From Dasypus novemcinctus (lineage: Eukaryota; Chordata; Mammalia; Cingulata; Dasypodidae), in assembly GCF_030445035.2 (NCBI RefSeq), contig NC_080698.1:3975501-4039500 (forward strand): DNA of 64,000 nt, given 5' to 3'. Positions 54,491 to 64,000 of this stretch are shown here, piece by piece. Under the pieces are notes generated by a model, which did not search any database, was not told the origin of the DNA, and saw only the letters and a program-made list of their open reading frames with translations. Positions within the stretch are counted from its first letter, which is position 1, and every line of letters starts with the position of its first letter. A program made the position numbers and the translations under genes.

Positions 54491-55059
54491 TGGTGGTGAT
54501 TTTTGTGAGGATCTGCTGTGCTCACCTAACGTGTCAGATGCATTCCATCTCCTGACTTACTGCCTTGAGAAGGCTGGAGCCAAAAGGACCCTGAGCACCC
54601 TCTGGTTCTGGAACAAGGAGCAGGCATGGGACCTGCCGGGTTCTGAGATTCAGCCCCACACCTGACTGGGGGTAGCAGGTGTGAAAGCTGGTTCCGATGC
54701 TCTCTGAAGTGCCCAGTTTTGGTCTTTTAGGGATCTGGTGTTGGCACTTTCTCACTGACAGCCTTCTCTTCAATAAAGGAGGACATGAGAAGAAAAAAAA
54801 CATTTTCATTTTGAATGAAAACCAGATGTGGCCTGGACATTTTTGTTTTCCCTGAATTAATTTGCACAGAGGTTGCCACCCACTCTTGATCTCACTCAAG
54901 CCTCCTTCTAGAGACGAGTGGATCGGCCCAAACAGATTGTCCTCCTTTGAGAGCAGGGCCCGCCCATCAGACCCAGTGCCGTCCCTGGGAGCCAGGGCTG
55001 GGGCAGGGGATTTCGGGGGCAGCCCCTTCCCAGGGCAGCAGGGATCAGGCCGGCCCTCG
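54491..55059. other. Unassigned sequence
   Basis: CTCTTCAATAAAGGAGGACATG near 54768 contains AATAAA, but there is no other evidence for a transcript end. Nothing else was recognised. Confidence 0.35.
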
Positions 55060-55210
55060 CTGGCTGGGCGACCCCCGGGCCGCTCGGTGCCTTGATCTCC
55101 TCATCTGTAAAGTGGGACAGCCACCAGCCCCTCCCAATAAGGCTGGCAGGAGGATGCAGTGAGTGAGCGTGAGTCAAGTTCTCCAGACGGTCCCAGGCAC
55201 ACAGCGAGAA
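55060..55210 (-). mobile_element. MIR SINE, antisense
   Basis: CGGTGCCTTGATCTCCTCATCTGTAAAGTGGGACAGCC, then GGATGCAGTGAGTGAGCGTG and CAGACGGTCCCAGGCACACAG follow antisense MIR. Confidence 0.85.
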
Positions 55211-55844
55211 ATGGTTAGCTGTCATTCCTTTGGTTTTCTTTCTTTTTCCTGGAAATTGGCCGGGCCAGAAATCACGGGGGCAGAAGTGCCTTTTTTTCCT
55301 TGAAGTTGCTGATGTGGAAGGAAAATCACAAACCCTCAGTGTTGCTGAGCAAGGGCGACAGGCTGCCTGGGGTGCAGCCCCCAGCGAGCCCAGCGGCTGC
55401 CCCCCACCCCGCAGGGCCGGTGGAGAGGGGCGTGGCGCCTGCGGGCTCCGGCGGGCATGGCTTCCCGGGCGCCTCTGCCCCGCGGGTCTGTGCCAGCCCA
55501 GCCCCCCGCCCGGGCTCTGACTGGGCACAGCCACGGAAAGCCGGGTGGGACCAGAGCTAGCCTGCCACGCACGGGGTCGTGGCATGTGGTTTTCATCCAG
55601 CCCTCTGAAAATCTGCTCTTGCGTTCCCTCTCACCCCAGCCATGCATTTGTTATGAAAATTATTTAGCTGAACTTTTAAAAAATGGAACAGAAATTCCCC
55701 AAATTCCAAAATCTCTGCCAGTCTCTCTCAGAGACTGAATAATAACTAATCAGTGGTCAGCCGGCGGGGGCTGCTTAGGAGAGCGCAGAGGTTGGGGCTG
55801 GCACGTCTAGTGATGACTTTAGAGCCAGACCCAACCCTGACTTT

Positions 55845-55848
<4 letters not shown>
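55211..55848. other. Unassigned GC-rich sequence
   Basis: No exon or repeat recognised. A 225-residue minus frame (54908-55585) crosses a MIR and is not credited. Confidence 0.35.

Positions 55849-55902
<54 letters not shown>
55849..55902. repeat. (CA)n microsatellite
   Basis: About 24 uninterrupted AC units, then GCACACAG. A likely polymorphic marker. Confidence 0.97.
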
Positions 55903-55904
<2 letters not shown>

Positions 55905-57240
55905 CTTCCCTTTGCCCTTCTCCCTCCCAGAAAGCATCTACCAGGGAGCCCTCCATGGGTGCTTTGTCATCTTGTCTGTTTTTTGGAGGGGAGAGGAGCA
56001 CGTCCTCTTTCTGTCTTCTCGCCAACTTCCCTCCCAGCACGCTGTCCCCTTGGCCGCGGGGTCGGGGGGCCAGGCTTTCGTCACCTATTCTGATGCCTGG
56101 GCGTTGAGAGGAGGTGGCCTCCTCTCTGCCCTGCCAGGGGCAGCCCGGCTGGGGCGCTGTTATTTGTTAAGCGCCGTGGCTGTCAGGCTGTTCTGGGAGG
56201 TGGGGGGGGGGGCGGAGAGCTAGCGCCGAGAGAGCGACACAAAATCCTGACCGGGTTTTCCCAAAGTACGAGGGCACTTTTTCCTCTGGGACCCCTTAGG
56301 GGGGAGAAAAGCCTCTTGCTGGCTCTTTTAGCCCAAACCGTAATCGGGTCCCGTACACTCAAGCTGTCGGTGCGCCAAGCCACCAGCTTTTGATGGGCTT
56401 TTCCCCCTCGATCTCTCCAAAAAGTCCTTCTCAAAAGACCTCTGTTGGGCCCACTGGACACGGAGGCCTCCCTCCCCACCATCTAGCCATCTCGCGGGGG
56501 AAGCTCCTTCAAGGGACATGTCTTTGGCCAGGCTGCACCGTCACCCCCACCGCAGCCTGTGCCCCCTTTGTGATGCTGGCCCTGGGCCCTTGTCAGCGGT
56601 GGTGGCGCCTCTGCCACGTTCCTAAACGGTCTGAGCGTTGTGTGCTAAGGGTGCACATTGAGCCCAACACACTGCCAGAAGCTCTGTCTTAGTCGGGCGT
56701 CTCTTGGCTCCAGGCTGTGGGTAGGCAGGGCTCAGGGGGCGTGGCTGGTCCTGGGTGGGTCCAGGCTCAGGGCTGGGTGTGGGTTGCTCTTCCCGTGACA
56801 GAGGACAGGTTTGCAAGGAGGAGAGCCAAATGACACAAGCACCTGGAAAGCCTCTGGTAGCACATGGCCCGTGTATGTCCACTCTCATTCCTTTGGCCAA
56901 GTCAAGTCCCACGGCCAGGACCAGGGACAGTGGGACGAGGAGGGAAGTGCACCCCCCGGCAGGGCGAGGAGGATGGAGGACTGTGAGCAGAGGACACCCC
57001 GATGGCACGACCTTCATGTCCGAGAGCTGCGCTCGACTCGGCGTGGACTCGGTGTGGGGGGCTTGGTGCTCTTCCTGCCCTGCCCGGCACGGCCCCCTTG
57101 TCAGCGCTGGGCCCTGTGGGTCAGCGCCCTCCTGCTTTCCTTCCCACAGCTGCTGGGGAGCCCAACCCCACTTCTGGGGGAACCTCAGCCTTTTCCCTTT
57201 AACCGTCCCTCTTCTTCCACCCTGGGTCCCTTCTCCTTCC
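55903..57240. other. Unassigned sequence with poly-G tract
   Basis: A G run lies at about 56200-56212. No exon or repeat recognised. The 131-180-residue frames near 56.6-57.3 kb overlap in several phases. Confidence 0.35.
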
Positions 57241-57255
57241 CTCCCACGTGCTTTT

Positions 57256-57790
57256 TTTTTTTTTTGTCTTTATTTATTTTTTTAATGTTACATTCAAAAA
57301 ATATGAGGTCCCCATATAGCCCCCACCCCACCACCCCACTCCTCCCCCCATAACAACAACCTCCTCCATCATCATGAGACATTCATTGCAGTTGCTTAAT
57401 ACATCTCTGAGCACCGCTGCACCTCATGGTCAATGGTCCACACCACAGACCACTCTCTCCCACGTTCCACCCAGTGGGCCATGGGAGGACATACAATGTC
57501 TGGTAACTGTCCCTGCAGCACCACCCAGGACAACTCCAACCCCCGAAAATACCCCCACATCACATCTCTTCCTCCCACTCCCTATCCCCAGCAGCCACCA
57601 TGGCCACTTTCTCCACACCAATGCCACATTTTCTTCGATTACTAATCACAATAGTTCATGAATAGAATATCAGTAAGTCCACTCTAATCCATACTCTATT
57701 CCTCCATCCTGTGGACCTTAGAATGGCTGTGTCCACTCCACATCTATACCAAGAGGGGGCTTAGATTCCACATGGATGCTGGCTGCAATT
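57256..57790 (-). mobile_element. LINE 3' tail, antisense, with 15-bp TSD
   Basis: Flanks CTCCCACGTGCTTTT (57241-57255) and CTCCCATGTGCTTTT (57791-57805) differ at one base. Poly-T, then TTTTTAATGTTACATTC, ATATGAGGTCCCCATATAGCCC and CAGCACCACCCAGGACAACTCC match 9794-10330 closely. 5'-truncated at 535 bp. Frames shared with 9939-10254 are repeat-borne. Confidence 0.88.
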
Positions 57791-57805
57791 CTCCCATGTG
57801 CTTTT

Positions 57806-58104
57806 AAGCTGAGCGCTCCCTTCCTGCTCCATTCAGACGTCCTTGGGCGGTGCCTCTGCACCGCAAGGCCTTTCTCACTGCCCGATGGTTTCCTCCTGCT
57901 TACGTGTCAATTTTATGGTGAAAGAGGTGCTCTTTCACCTTGAGTCATGCTCCCAAATATCCCCATTTTTAACTCCGACCTTACAGCGTGCCGTATCCCA
58001 GAAGGGTGTGTGTGTGTGTAGATATTTTTCAGATCCCAGAAAGATAGAGGGTGTTCAGGAACTGGGGGAAGAAAAACCCTGTTGAAATTACCAAACCCTG
58101 CAGT
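57806..58104. other. Unassigned sequence
   Basis: Nothing recognised except a short GTGTGTGTGTGT run near 58006. Confidence 0.35.
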
Positions 58105-58260
58105 GGACCCTTTCTTGGCTCATTTATTTCCCACCCAACCCTTGGAGAGAGGAATTATCTCATTTCCCCTACTTTATAACTGAAGAAACGGGGCAGAGAG
58201 GGGGTGTAACTTGCCTCTCACAACCCAGCTCAGAGGGCAGGAGCAGGCCCAGGACTCACC
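58105..58260 (+). mobile_element. MIR SINE
   Basis: GGAATTATCTCATTTCCCCTACTTTATAACTGAAGAAACGGGGCAGAGAGGG, then GTAACTTGCCTCTCACAACCCAGC and GGCCCAGGACTCACCCTGAGC, is sense MIR. Confidence 0.82.
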
Positions 58261-58954
58261 CTGAGCTGAGCGTTTTCCCTGCAGCCACCTCTTGATTCTG
58301 TGGGGCCAGTGGGCGTCTTCCTGGGAAGGGAGGGGAATCTTGGTGAAGGAGTGGGAGTTGGGGTTTGAGGAGGGAAGAGAAACAAGAGCGGCTGTAGAAA
58401 CCGGCAGTGAAGGCGATGTCCTCTGTCTGTCCTTCCTGCTCGACCGTCACAGGGCAGAGGAGCGATGTGTGAGCTCTGGACGTGAGAATGGAGGCGAGCC
58501 TGCAGTGCTGGGTTAGCCCGGTCCACCCGCAAACTTTCTCGTGTCCTAGGATATTCCATCCTTCCCCTTTCGCCTTTCTCTAACACACTGTTTATTATTC
58601 AGCTGAATATTTCTCTCCAGAGGATGTTTTTTCAGTTTGGTCAAAGATGCTTTTCTTCTCCCAGAGCTGTGCTTGGGTGGCCTCGATGGGGACATCTGCT
58701 CATGGCTGTTTTGGCCGTTCTCTCTGCCCAGCTGCCCAGCTGCCAACTTTCCCCAGGTTCTGTGAAGCCAAGTTAAGGCCGAGGAGGATCAAAACAGTGT
58801 GTCTTCTTGAAACAGTTTTAAAAGATGATTTATTTTTCTCTAGTGGTATCCAGAACTTTGAGAATACAGATTATGAATCCAACTCGAAAAGAAATTTTTC
58901 TTTTTAGAAGGAAGAAAAACAGCCTTCTTTGTCTATGGCCGTCTCTCCTTTTAG
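58261..58954. other. Unassigned sequence
   Basis: No exon or repeat I can support. Confidence 0.35.
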
Positions 58955-59050
58955 TTTTGGTACATCCATGTGGTCCTGGGCAAGCCTTAGCATGCTGGAC
59001 CTTTCGGTTTCCTCGTCTGTGAAATTGCCGTCTTCTAGTCCCATTTCCCT
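58955..59050 (-). mobile_element. MIR SINE fragment, antisense
   Basis: CATGTGGTCCTGGGCAAGCCTTAGCATGCTGG followed by TTTCGGTTTCCTCGTCTGTGAAATTGCC is the antisense MIR core. Confidence 0.7.
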
Positions 59051-59159
59051 GGGTTGCTGGGAGGAGCACACCAGTGAGAAAGAGGAGAGCCCACACTTTG
59101 TCTCCTGGCCTCATCTCCACAGAAGACCTCATGTTGTCCCCCAAAGATGCATGCCTTGC

Positions 59160-59615
59160 TGTGTTAGTCAGCCAAAAGGGTGCTGATGCAAAATGGTTTT
59201 CATAAAGGGTATTTATTTGGGGTAGGAGCTTACAGATAGCAGGCCATAAGCATAAGTTACTTCCCTCACCAAAGTCTGTTTGGAGCAAGATGGCTGCCGA
59301 CGTCTGCGAGGGTTCAGACTTCCTGGGTTCCTACGTTCCTGGGGCTTGCTTTTCTCTGGGTTCAAGGATCCTTCCTTCCTGGGGCTGGCTTCTCTTTCCT
59401 CTGGGTGCTGACTTCCTGGGGCTCCAACATCAAACTCTAACATCAGAAATCCCCAACTCTGTCCTTTGCCATGCCTTTTATCTGTGAGTCCCCACCCACC
59501 AAGGGGTGGGGACACAGTGCCCTAAGCATAACTCAGTCATGCCCGGTACAGATCAGATTACGAACATAATCCAGTATTTCTTTTTGGAATTCATCAATTA
59601 TACCAAACTGCTACA
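59160..59615 (-). mobile_element. Solo LTR of the 12266 family, antisense, internally shortened
   Basis: Begins TGTGTTAGTCAGCCAAAAGG and ends TATACCAAACTGCTACA, with the core AGCAAGATGGCTGCCGACGTC. About 180 bp shorter than 48255-48892. No matching 5-bp flanks (CTTGC / TGTGG). It resembles 40946-41444 more than 48255-48892 (shared CTACRTTCCTGGGGCTTGC). Confidence 0.83.
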
Positions 59616-59760
59616 TGTGGTGTACAGTGCAGCTTTGTTTGCTAATGATGCACGGTCCTTCCGTGGAGGAGTTGGGAAAGAAATACGGGCGCGTCCGTTG
59701 TGAAGTATTAGGCGGCAGTTAAAAAAGAATCAGGTCACCCTGGAAGGCCGGGGAGGAAGT
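59616..59760 (+). mobile_element. Possible sense L1 fragment
   Basis: GTGCAGCTTTGTTTGCTAATGATGCACGGTCCTTCCGTGG, then GTGAAGTATTAGGCGGCAGTTAAAAAAGAATCAGG, is a degenerate form of the L1 3' text (AATACTATTCAGC...AAAAAAGAATGA). Confidence 0.5.
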
Positions 59761-59844
59761 CTTAGGACGTAGCATTACGGCAGCCAAAGCAAGCTGTGGA
59801 GTAGTCACTTCCTTTACTCTAAAAATAATTACCCTGTGTAGAAA

Positions 59845-60300
59845 GCCGAAAAATGCCCCCCAATTTATCCACATTCTAATCCCTGGACTCCGGGAATGTT
59901 TCTTTCAAAGAAGCGTCTTTGCAGAAGAGATTAAGTTGAGCATCTTGAGAAGAGGAGCTCATCCACGATTATCCAGGGCCCTCAGTGCCATCCCAAGTGT
60001 CCTTTCCGGGCGACTTGACACTCACCGGGGAGGAGGAGGCGTGTGGCCGTGGAGGCAGGTGGGAGGGACGCAGCCTCAAGTCCAGGGGTGCCGGCAGCCC
60101 CAAGAGGCTGGGAGAGGCCGGGACAGGTCCCCTCTAGACTGGAGGGAGCATGGCGCTGCCGACGCCAGGCCTCGGTCTCAGCCCAGTGACGCCGACGCCA
60201 GCGCCCGGCCCCGGAACCACGCGGGCTGCGCGTCCACCGTCCCCAGCCGTCCAGCTGGCGGCACTGCCTCACGCAGCACCATGCCCTACGCCGCGTAGCA
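59845..60300 (+). mobile_element. MLT1-type MaLR LTR, GC-rich copy
   Basis: AAAATGCCCCCCAATTTATCCACATTCTAATCCCTGGACTCCGGGAATG, GCGTCTTTGCAGAAGAGATTAAGTTGAGCATCTTGAG, then AAGAGGCTGGGAGAGGCCGGGACAGGTCCCCTCTAGACTGGAGGGAGC, follow MLT1. The CpG-rich second half produces the overlapping frames seen here. Confidence 0.75.
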
Positions 60301-60359
60301 CAGGGAGAGGAAACAGGCCTGAGCCGTGGCTCTCTCTGGGAAGTAGAAGACTGTCACGT

Positions 60360-60735
60360 GTTTTTTTAGATTTTTATTTATTTCTCCCCCTACCTACTTG
60401 CCATGTGTGCTTGCTGTTTGCTCTCCATGCCCGTTTGCTGTGTGGTCCTCTGCATCTGCTTGTCTTCTCTTCTCGTCTTCTCTTTAGGAGGCCCCGGGAA
60501 CCGATCCTGCGACTTTCCAACGTGGAAGAGAGGCACTCGATTGCCTGAGCCTCAGCTCCTCACTGTGTCTCTCACCGTCTCTCCTCTGTGTCTCTTTTTG
60601 TTGTGTCATCTTGTTGGGTCGGCTCTCTGCACGGGCCAGCTCACCTTCAGCAGGAGGCCCCAAGAATCGAACCCGGGACCTCCCGAATGGTAGAATGGAG
60701 CCCAGTCACCTGGGCCACATCCGTTCCCAAAGATG
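60360..60735 (-). mobile_element. DAS-SINE, dimeric, antisense
   Basis: Minus-strand order: head GGGAACGGATGTGGCCCAGG with box B CGGGTTCGATTCTTGG, GGTGAGCTGGCCCGTG linker, GACACAACAAAAAGAGACACAG, then a second tRNA-like domain around 60480-60575 with GGATCGGTTCCCGGGGCCTCC, and an AAATAAATAAAAATC tail. Two tRNA-derived domains in one unit indicate a dimer. The same second domain occurs at 160-235. Confidence 0.85.
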
Positions 60736-60736
60736 C

Positions 60737-60825
60737 TTTTTTTTTCTGAGGTACCGGATATTGAGCCAGGGACATGGTATGCGGGGAAGCTGTCTGCTCA
60801 ACCGCTTGAGTCACATCCGCTCCCC
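60737..60825 (-). mobile_element. tRNA-Ala-derived SINE monomer C
   Basis: Minus strand: GGGGAGCGGATGTGACTCAAG, GTTGAGCAGACAGCTTCCCC, a degenerate box B GGCTCAATATCCGG and ACCTCAG, then A-rich. It directly adjoins the dimer at 60360-60735 in the same orientation. Confidence 0.8.
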
Positions 60826-62599
60826 TAAGATGTTCACATTTTGCATTTTTTAAAAAGAATTGTTTTTTCCCAATACTTATCTATGCATGTATTTAAAAAA
60901 TTAGTAATAAAGTTCAAAATTTATAATATATCTAATCAGAGAAAAAATGTAGGTTCTCATTTCAAAAGGTTCTTCAGGTACAGGCATCTTAGGGGGTGAA
61001 AAACGTCGTCTGTTTCCTAGAAAAGAGGCCCAGTGCCACGTAGGACGCGCCCTAAAGCTGTCCCTCTGGAGGATGGAGGCTGGGACTTTCTCCTCTGGCT
61101 TTTGTCCCCTGTATTCTGGGGTTGGGTTTCCCCCGCGCCTCCCAGCAGAGCAGGCAAGGAAGCAGAAGGTGACTGATGCTTGAGGGGGAGGCTGGCAGCG
61201 TGCAGGGACTCTGTCACCGTGGGGGCAGCTGGAATCAGTTGGCGACTGTTGTCACATACATGGAGCACGGAAAGGCAGGACAGGTCCGTGTGGGGCAGTC
61301 CCCTTCACAAGCAGACCTGCAGAGCAGCAGGCAGGGAGCAGTCTCTGTGGCTGTCCGGTCCCTCCCACCCGAGGACACAGTTTGTAGAGAGCTTCCCGTG
61401 TGCCGGGCAGGTGACAGCACGAGGCACAGCTGCGAGATGCTCCGCGGAGCCCTCATCTGTCGGGAGGGGCGGCCTCAAGGGACAGTACAGGGTGAGAGGG
61501 CTGAGCGTGGGGAGGGGCTCGCAGCCAGGGCATTGCCTGTCCAGGGACCTCGGGGTGGCTGGGAGCCTCCCTAAGGAGGCATCGCTGGCTCTGAGCCAGG
61601 CCGTGGAGAGTGGCCTGGAGGGGAGCAGCAGTGGGGCCAGCGTCCCGGTGAAGGACGGTGCCCAGGCCGGGGTGGACCCAGGGGACAGTGAGAAATGGAG
61701 ATGCTCAGGAGGAAAATGCGTGAGACTTGGGTGATGGGGCAGAGGAAAGGGTGGCACGGCCGTCAGGCCACATTTCTAGCTTAGGGGTCTTAGCGGATGG
61801 CGCTCCCTCTTAGCCAGATTGCAAGAGGAGGGGCGTGCTTAGCAGGGTGGCGGTAAGTGGACGATAAAGCGGCCGCCTTTCACTGGGTCCACTTCCTGCT
61901 CATGACACTTCAGAGGGCTTACAGATGGTCTCTTGGGGGCCGTGTGCTCTGTCCACGTGGCCTGGCCTGGATCTCGTGGAAATGTGCAGAGGAAACAAAA
62001 TTCTCAACTTCCCAGGGCTGTCTGGGCACTGTGGCGCCTGGGCACAGAAGCTGGAAGAGGGTGCTTGCTCTGCGGGCTGGCTGTCTGTCTGCGTTCCGTA
62101 AGGGCGGACTCCTTTGAAAGGCCTCTCCAAAACGTGCCACCGGGGGCCCCTGGCGGGATTATGGCCACATAAGCTTTGCGTTCTTTCCTCCTTCTCCTGG
62201 AAATCACCGGAAAGCAACAGAGAGAATGCAAGGCAAAATGCAAATTCCCTTTTCAGTTAAATCAGGAGGCGATCACTGAGCTGTTTAGGAGGAGTATAAA
62301 AAGCAGGTGGGCGCACGTGGGTGCGGGACGTGTGAGTGGGAAGACGTGAGAAAGAGTGAAGGGCAGAGCCAGGGGTGGCGGACACCAGAGAGCACCAACC
62401 AAGATACACCTGAAGGCGAGATCCCATCTTGAGGGGCAAAATCTCTCCTTGTCTGTCAAAGGAGGGAGTGGAAATGGGCACGCGCTCGGTGCCCAGAGGC
62501 CCTGGTGGACCGCGGGGGTAGGGCAGCAGGGGGGCTGTGGCGATACAGGGCCACGCGAACACGCCGCATTGGTAGGAACCAGCCTGGGTGGGTGGCAGG
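60826..62599. other. Unassigned sequence
   Basis: GCTTCCCGTGTGCCGGGCAGGTGACAGCACGAGG near 61390 hints at a MIR fragment. The 184-residue plus frame (61180-61734) and the 150-residue minus frame opposite it have no domain. No exon is called. Confidence 0.4.
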
Positions 62600-63560
62600 T
62601 AAGACGAGAATATCTGCAAGTGATTTCAGAAGCACCTCCACACCTATAGGAAATTCTTTCAGGTAACTGTCCAAATCCTACAATAAAGAAAAATAGGTTA
62701 GCCTTCATACAGACATACTCAAGCAAAAAGGAGGCACAGAATGAAAGTGATCAGGTGAAGGCCAGTTGCCTGAAAAATGTTATGCTGAAACTGGGGAATA
62801 TTTCGAATAATCATTCCATGATGAATTTGAAAAAGTTAATTAAACACTCCTGTGAAGGAGCGCCTGATAACAGAAATGCAGAAATTCAAGAAACAGATGG
62901 TAAGAGCAGATGAAATGCGAGCTGCAAAGAAATAGGGAAAAGAGCAATGAAAATAAATGAGGTAGAAATTAGTTCACAAGGGTGAATAAATATTGAGATA
63001 AAACACAATAAACCAAATAGAGTATAGAAATAAAAGTGAACCAAATGAAATGAGAATAAAACCTTAGAAAAGTTTAGGAGAAAATGAAAGCTATATGGCC
63101 AAAGAGACCCAACACATGCATCCACAGGACAGCTAGGCAGGGCAAAAAAATTAGACGGTCTTTGATTTCTCCACAGCAACATTTAGTGTTCGCAAAAAGC
63201 TGAGCAGGCCCCGCAAGCTATTAAACAAAAGAAACTGAGCCAAGGATTTTATATCTAGTCTAACGTTCCTTTAGATTTGAATTCTATAGAAAAATAGTTT
63301 TTAATATGGAAAGAACTCGGAGAATTTTATTCCCATGAGGACTGCTTGTGGAAATTACATGAGTTTGAACTTTAGTCAACTAAGAAGCTAGGGTGATGCG
63401 TGGAATATATTTAACCAAAGAACTGAGACCCAAAAAAATGTGGGTATTAGAGTAACGGAATAGACTGTACGTGTTTTACATTCTAGCAATGTAGAGATGA
63501 CATAGATAAGGACCATTGGAAAGGGAATGAGGAAAAAAGGTAGGAGAAAGTAAATATGCC
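62600..63560 (+). mobile_element. Probable old L1 5' / ORF1-region remnant
   Basis: A-rich sense-strand text such as AATTTGAAAAAGTTAATTAAACACTCC and GCAGAAATTCAAGAAACAGATGG, then GAAAATGAAAGCTATATGGCCAAAGAGACCC, resembles the poorly conserved region upstream of L1M ORF2. Limits and family are uncertain. Confidence 0.45.
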
Positions 63561-64000
63561 GTTTGCCTCACTACTAATAGATGGAGCGGAGATTTAGAAA
63601 ATCAACATCCAAGTGGGAACAAAGCGAGGCTACTTATGCAAGTGATGGAGTCGGCCACCGTCACCTGTGTTTGGCAGGGACTCAAAGGCAGGCGGGGGAG
63701 TGGGTGGGCTCGGAGGGGGTCTGGGGGCACCCTCGCTGGAGGCTTCTGGCATGGGAAGCTGGAGGAGGGCTGGCCGGGAGGGGCCACCTGGGGTCAGTTA
63801 GGGACACACCCGTCTTCCTCCAGTCGGTCCCCGGTTGGAGTCTGCCGGTACTAGTAGAGTCCTGGATGTGCGGGGCCGCCGTTGGAGGGTCGGTCGTTTA
63901 GCCCCTGCACTGGGGGCTGTGGGTCGAGGGTCTGACCACGGCCCATTTGTGGCTCCATCTCTCCCTGGGGACCATGGTGGACACTAAAGAACACAAAGGT
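63561..64000. other. Unassigned sequence at window end
   Basis: GC rises again. No repeat or exon recognised. Confidence 0.35.

Noticed and set aside
54768-54785. AATAAA as a gene's polyadenylation site
   Set aside because: An isolated hexamer with no upstream exon, conserved frame or downstream element; chance occurrence is likely.

Overview
This is mammalian nuclear DNA, almost certainly from an armadillo (Xenarthra, Dasypus lineage). The diagnostic signal is a tRNA-Ala-derived SINE of the DAS-SINE type described from Dasypus novemcinctus. It is present as about ten long copies plus three short tRNA-like monomers. The LINE tails and LTRs also look lineage-specific. Copies of the general mammalian repeats MIR, L2, old L1, MaLR/MLT1, ERVL LTRs and hAT transposons are present too. 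I found no bacterial or viral gene organisation and no CRISPR array.

Layout. 1-27 kb is AT-rich and nearly all transposon-derived. It holds an old sense L1 (2.7-7.7 kb), an L2 split by later insertions (8.1-12.2 kb), antisense L1 blocks (14.4-16.3 and 18.5-25.4 kb) and a sense L1 (25.6-27.3 kb). A retrocopy of an unidentified mRNA 3' end (20.43-21.25 kb) lies inside an L1 tail. 27.3-33.2 kb is GC-rich and mostly single copy, with a strong CpG island at about 28.15-29.3 kb that carries a 40-bp minisatellite. 33.25-38.64 kb is a 5'-truncated sense L1 containing three later insertions: a TA-flanked DNA transposon, a DAS-SINE and another L1 tail. 38.6-64 kb is mostly GC-rich single-copy sequence with scattered MIRs, three antisense solo LTRs of one family, hAT remnants, minisatellites and a few SINEs.

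Coding content. I could not support any protein-coding exon. The long open frames in GC-rich parts (for example 28173-29441 minus and 39481-40917 minus) look like by-products of low stop-codon density: several frames are open at once, the composition is repetitive Pro/Arg/Gly/Ala, and I see no recognisable domain. The shorter recurrent ORFs lie in SINEs, LTRs or decayed L1 ORF2. The CpG island remains the best candidate for a real promoter or first exon whose gene body is not recognisable here.

The most informative content is insertion history. Several elements have readable target-site duplications, so nesting order and in places the empty site can be reconstructed. Repeat family names rest on remembered consensus similarity, without an alignment; a Dfam/RepeatMasker run with a xenarthran library would settle them.
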